64,000 bases of DNA from JAGXRK01 sp963804005 (GTDB lineage: Bacteria > Bacteroidota > Ignavibacteria > Ignavibacteriales > Ignavibacteriaceae): contig CAWDOP010000013.1 of the NCBI GenBank assembly GCA_963804005.1, positions 1 to 64,000 of the forward strand, read 5' to 3'. The notes under the pieces were generated by a model. It made no database searches and was not told the DNA's origin. It was given only the letters and a program-made list of their open reading frames with translations. This document shows positions 60,879 to 64,000 of the stretch, piece by piece. How positions within the stretch are numbered: position 1 is the stretch's first letter; each line of letters opens with the position of its first letter. A program made the translations under genes and the position numbers.

Positions 60879-60907
60879 CTTCTAGCCTCTCGCTTCTTAC
60901 TTCTTGC
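60879..60907 (-). repeat. Right inverted repeat of four-helix-bundle cassette 2
   Basis: CTTCTAGCCTCTCGCTTCTT followed by ACTTCTTGC, starting two bases after the gene's stop. Its reverse complement aligns to the left arm at 60489-60514 with five mismatches in 26 positions. Confidence 0.8.
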
Positions 60908-60927
60908 GAGACGCTTAGGGAGACAAA

Positions 60928-62925
60928 ATGAACCAAACCCTCATCGAAAAAATAGCACAAAAATTTGCTGTGGTATTAAATCCAATGCACGAAGTTCACT
61001 CAGGTGATTATCTTTCCATAAAACCTGCATATGTTATGACTCACGATAATACTGGTGCGGTTATTCCGAAGTTTAAATCTATTGGAGCAAAAAAACTTTT
61101 TAATTCACGCCAAGTTGTAAACACACTTGATCATAATGTTCAAGATAAATCAGAAAAGAATTTAGAGAAGTACAAAAAGATTGAAGAGTTTGCTAAATCA
61201 ATGGGTATCGATTTTTATCCTGCAGGACGCGGAATTGGTCATCAAATAATGTGTGAAGAAGGTTATGCATGGCCTGGGACAATGGTCGTTGCTTCAGATT
61301 CACATTCAAATATGTATGGAGGTTTAGGTTGTCTTGGAACTCCTATTGTAAGAACAGATGCTGCTGCTATTTGGGCAACAGGAAGAACGTGGTGGCAGGT
61401 TCCCCCTATCGCAAAAGTTGAATTAAAAGGAAGTCTGCGACAAGGAGTAACCGGTAAAGATGTTATCATTGCTTTATGCGGATACTTTAATCACGATGAA
61501 GTTTTAAATCATGCAATAGAATTGGTTGGAGATGGAATTCGTTATTTAACAATTGATGAAAGATTAGCAATTGCAAATATGACAACTGAATGGGGTGCTC
61601 TTGCAGGTGTTTTTCCAATCGATCTTGCAACAATTTTATGGCTTAAGAAACGTGAAAGATTTATTGAACACCGGGGACTTGAAGGAGTATTTTCTGATGC
61701 AGATGGGAATGTCCCGACAGGTCGGGATGGCTTCGCCAGTCAACATCCAAGAATAAATCATAAACGAATTGAAGAATTGGAACATAATATTCCACAAGCA
61801 GATGCTGATGCTTTTTATGCAAAAGAATTAATTATTGATCTTTCTACAATAGAGCCTTTTATATCAGGACCAAACACAGTAAAAACTTATGCCGCAGTTT
61901 CAGAACTAAAAGAAAAAAATATTACAATCAACAAAGCGTATCTTGTTTCTTGTGTTAACAGCCGTGTTGATGATATTGCTGAAGCCGCAGCAGTTGTGAA
62001 AGGGAAAAAAGTTTCTCCTAACGTTAAATTTTATATTGCCGCTGCATCGAGTGAAGTACAGAAAGAAGCTGAGCGATATGGTTATTGGCAATCATTGGTT
62101 GAAGCAGGCGCAATTCCACTTCCCCCTGGTTGTGGACCTTGCATTGGTCTTGGAACCGGTTTACTTGAAGATGGTGAAGTTGGAATCTCCGCAACTAACA
62201 GAAACTTTAAAGGAAGAATGGGTTCGCTGAGTGCGCAAGCTTATCTCGCTTCTCCAGCAGTTGTTGCTGCATCTGCAATATCCGGAAAGATTGATTACGA
62301 TTGGAAAAATAAAGAACATCGTGAACTAAAAGGTTCGATAAAAGTAAATGAGAGAAAGGCCGGAACCAAAGCTTCTGTAAAAATAATTGATGGCTTTAAA
62401 CCAGTTATTGAAGGGGAATTAATATTCTGTCATCAGGATAATTTAAACACAGATGGAATTTATCCCGGTAAATACACTTACAATGATGATATGACTCCGC
62501 AACAGCAAGCTGAAGTTGTTATGGAAAATTACGATCCGGAATTTGTCAATATTGCCAAAGCTGGAAATATTCTTGTTGGTGGTTTTAACTTTGGAACAGG
62601 TTCGTCTCGCGAGCAAGCGGCAACTGCATTGAAGTACAAAGGAATTCAGTTAGTTATTGCTGGAACATTCAACGAAACGTATAAGCGAAACGCACTTAAT
62701 AATGGCTATTTGTTGATCGAATGTCCGCAGTTAGTGAATGACCTGAAAGTAAAATATGGAAAAGAAAAATTAACAGTAAAAACAGAAATAAATGTTAAAA
62801 TAGATTTTAAAAACTCATCTTTAGTATTTGATAATAAAACTTATTCAATTGATCCCGTTGGTGAGGCTGCACAGGAATTAGTTGTTACTGGTGGACTGGA
62901 AGAGTGGGTTAAGAAAAATTTATGA
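60928..62925 (+). CDS. acn: Aconitate hydratase
   Basis: A 665-residue aconitase, converting citrate to isocitrate with a [4Fe-4S] cluster. VASDSHSNMYGGLGCLGTPI (active site), VSCVNSRVDDI (cluster Cys) and PPGCGPCIGLG (second and third Cys) are present, then GNILVGGFNFGTGSSREQAA and AGTFNETYKRNALNNGYL of the swivel domain. It is of the shorter bacterial/mitochondrial-type aconitase, not E. coli AcnA (890). Residues about 257-272 (FSDADGNVPTGRDGFASQ) contain a palindromic in-frame insert (see repeat entry). Last gene of the icd-cstA-HD run, with GGGAG before the ATG. Confidence 0.94.
   Translation: MNQTLIEKIAQKFAVVLNPMHEVHSGDYLSIKPAYVMTHDNTGAVIPKFKSIGAKKLFNSRQVVNTLDHNVQDKSEKNLEKYKKIEEFAKSMGIDFYPAGRGIGHQIMCEEGYAWPGTMVVASDSHSNMYGGLGCLGTPIVRTDAAAIWATGRTWWQVPPIAKVELKGSLRQGVTGKDVIIALCGYFNHDEVLNHAIELVGDGIRYLTIDERLAIANMTTEWGALAGVFPIDLATILWLKKRERFIEHRGLEGVFSDADGNVPTGRDGFASQHPRINHKRIEELEHNIPQADADAFYAKELIIDLSTIEPFISGPNTVKTYAAVSELKEKNITINKAYLVSCVNSRVDDIAEAAAVVKGKKVSPNVKFYIAAASSEVQKEAERYGYWQSLVEAGAIPLPPGCGPCIGLGTGLLEDGEVGISATNRNFKGRMGSLSAQAYLASPAVVAASAISGKIDYDWKNKEHRELKGSIKVNERKAGTKASVKIIDGFKPVIEGELIFCHQDNLNTDGIYPGKYTYNDDMTPQQQAEVVMENYDPEFVNIAKAGNILVGGFNFGTGSSREQAATALKYKGIQLVIAGTFNETYKRNALNNGYLLIECPQLVNDLKVKYGKEKLTVKTEINVKIDFKNSSLVFDNKTYSIDPVGEAAQELVVTGGLEEWVKKNL
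61711..61740 (+). repeat. In-frame palindrome-derived insert in aconitase
   Basis: GTCCCGACAGGTCGGGATGG contains a perfect 7-bp stem (TCCCGAC/GTCGGGA, loop AG). In frame it reads VPTGRDGFAS, near the pattern LPAGRQGPAS found in the M14 peptidase gene. It sits in a loop before the HPRIN segment of the protein. Confidence 0.6.
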
Positions 62926-62987
62926 AAATTAAATAAAGATTGCCGTGCTTTGCTCGCAATTGTAATGTAATTATATGAAAAAATACC

Positions 62988-63905
62988 ATGCAAAAATTCT
63001 CTATTAATGAAATTTTAAAATCATCATTACTGATTTTCATTCTGTGGGTTGTATCACTTAATGCTCAGTCATTTAATAACTCCGAAGATGAATTTACATT
63101 CGTATTTATGACTGATATACATATTCAAACTGAGAGGAACGGAGTTGAAGGTTTTAAGAAAGCAATTGATGAAATAAATAAAATCAATCCTGATTTTGTT
63201 CTTACAGGCGGCGATTTAATTATGGATGCTATCGGTGTTGGCTTCGAAAGAGCAGATAGTCTTTACAATTTGTACCTGGAAACAATCAGTCCCTTAAATG
63301 TTCCTGTTTATAATACGATTGGTAATCACGAAATTTTTGGCTGGTACGAAAAAAGTAATGTGTCCAGAAATCACGCTGAGTTTGGCAAAAAAATGTACGA
63401 AAACCGGATCGGGAAAACATATTACTCTTTTAAGCATAAAGGAGTTAAGTTTTTTATGGTTGATTCGATTGAAGAAATTCCTGAAGGCGGAAAGTATTTC
63501 GGACAAATCAGCGAAGAACAAATTGAATGGTTAAAAAATGAACTGATTGATTTGGATGAAAGCACGCCGATAATTATTTCAACTCATATTCCTTTCATAA
63601 CCGCTTTCAGTCAAATTAAAGCAGGTTCTCAAAAAGAAAATGAAAGGGGATTGGTGGTTGAGAATTCAAAAGAAGTTTTAGATTTATTTAATGAATACAA
63701 TCTTAAATTAATTCTGCAGGGACATTTACATTACTTTGAAGATTTGTATATTCAGAATAAAATACATTTTGTAACCGGAGGGGCAGTCTCTTCAGGATGG
63801 TGGAAAGGTCAGAATGATGGGCTTGAAGAAGGATTTTTAATTGTAAAAGTAACTGGTGATAAAATCAGCGTCGAGTATTTTGATTATGGGTGGGTGGTTG
63901 AGTGA
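62988..63905 (+). CDS. Secreted calcineurin-like metallophosphoesterase
   Basis: A 305-residue protein. A hydrophobic signal segment (SSLLIFILWVVSLNAQS) leads into a metallophosphoesterase domain with all metal motifs: FMTDIHIQ (D-x-H), LTGGDLI (GD), TIGNHEIFG (GNHE), STHIPF (H) and LQGHLHYF (GH.H). The reaction is phosphomonoester or phosphodiester hydrolysis with two metal ions; substrate unknown. Location is periplasmic or outer-surface, by the signal peptide. It follows aconitase by about 60 bases but is probably a separate unit. Confidence 0.87.
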   Translation: MQKFSINEILKSSLLIFILWVVSLNAQSFNNSEDEFTFVFMTDIHIQTERNGVEGFKKAIDEINKINPDFVLTGGDLIMDAIGVGFERADSLYNLYLETISPLNVPVYNTIGNHEIFGWYEKSNVSRNHAEFGKKMYENRIGKTYYSFKHKGVKFFMVDSIEEIPEGGKYFGQISEEQIEWLKNELIDLDESTPIIISTHIPFITAFSQIKAGSQKENERGLVVENSKEVLDLFNEYNLKLILQGHLHYFEDLYIQNKIHFVTGGAVSSGWWKGQNDGLEEGFLIVKVTGDKISVEYFDYGWVVE

Positions 63906-63954
63906 TTACTTCCTCAATCAGAAATTAGAATTGAAAATAAAAAATAAAAATTGA

Positions 63955-63995
63955 ACACAGATAACACTGATTAAGCAGATTTGCTCAGATCAAAA
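63955..63995 (+). repeat. Edge of a dispersed ACACAGATAACACTGATT-type repeat
   Basis: The last bases of the window read ACACAGATAACACTGATTAA followed by GCAGATTTGCTCAGAT. This iterates a CAGAT/TGAT unit, a form of dispersed repeat that in many Bacteroidota genomes sits beside small mobile-type genes such as GxxExxY proteins. The adjacent gene, if any, is beyond the window. Confidence 0.45.
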
Positions 63996-64000
63996 TAATC

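Noticed and set aside
1..64000. CRISPR array, prophage, integron or tRNA-linked island
   Set aside because: No regularly spaced repeats, phage structural genes, integrase or tRNA cloverleaf were recognised on either strand by eye; a covariance-model scan would be decisive for tRNAs.

Overview
This 64 kb window is AT-rich, gene-dense bacterial chromosome. It is probably from the Ignavibacteria/Chlorobi side of the Bacteroidota (FCB) group. The grounds are a secreted peptidase ending in a type IX secretion (T9SS) sorting domain with the NYPNPFNPST signature, a DUF5103 T9SS 'plug'-type protein, promoter-like sites of the form TTG-N20-TAnnTTTG, a bacillithiol gene (bshB1), a DUF3822-like/rsmD/coaD gene order and a three-gene pnt transhydrogenase. 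The lineage is inferred, because there is no rRNA in the window. I saw no tRNA, rRNA, CRISPR array, prophage or classical insertion sequence.

Layout. 1-380: 5' part of a secreted protein, then about 630 bp without a gene. 1.0-3.9 kb: pntAA-pntAB-pntB with a terminator. 4.0-13.0 kb: an envelope-oriented run (small hypothetical protein, DUF5103 protein, Gfo/Idh/MocA oxidoreductase, LEA-like lipoprotein, ROK kinase, LptD, NYN-domain protein, secreted M14 carboxypeptidase). Four of these genes carry a frameshift. 13.1-22.6 kb (minus strand): membrane protein, mtaB, rpsA, cmk, dnaX, free-Met-R-sulfoxide reductase, lon. 22.7-25.8 kb: suhB-type phosphatase, then an ECF sigma factor paired with a protein that looks like an anti-sigma factor fused to a TonB C-terminal domain. 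25.8-33.3 kb: acyl-CoA ligase, pruA, sucC, TPR protein, aroE. 33.5-38.6 kb (minus): mscL, prmA, dacB (split at a slippery heptamer), a TatD-radical SAM fusion and purM (with a probable premature stop). 38.8-45.3 kb: hrcA-grpE-dnaJ, ComEA-like, pseudopilin-like and DUF3822/PilM-like proteins, rsmD, coaD. 45.4-52.0 kb: an aminotransferase and two pckA paralogues, with bshB1 and a receiver-kinase protein between them. 52.1-56.4 kb (minus): an orphan DNA methyltransferase and a large hybrid histidine kinase. 56.6-62.9 kb: isocitrate dehydrogenase, CstA-type transporter, HD-domain protein and aconitase. 63 kb: a secreted metallophosphoesterase and the edge of a dispersed repeat.

How the genes fit together. 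The metabolic genes converge on the TCA cycle and its exits: aconitase, an apparently NADP-type isocitrate dehydrogenase, succinyl-CoA synthetase beta, proline/glutamate semialdehyde oxidation, two PEP carboxykinases and a proton-translocating transhydrogenase that can rebalance NADPH.

The most unusual structure is in the icd-cstA-HD-acn run. It is interrupted twice by a small four-helix-bundle gene (23S-rRNA-IVS-protein family). Each copy is enclosed by its own imperfect terminal inverted repeat. The two repeat sequences are unrelated to each other but built the same way. Separately, two unrelated genes (the M14 peptidase and aconitase) contain an in-frame palindrome-derived insert. Both inserts are read in the same frame to give nearly the same peptide, [LV]P[AT]GR[QD]G.AS, reminiscent of the in-gene palindromic elements of Rickettsia.

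Six genes carry frame or stop lesions. Because essential genes (lptD, purM) are among them, assembly or sequencing error is the leading explanation for most.
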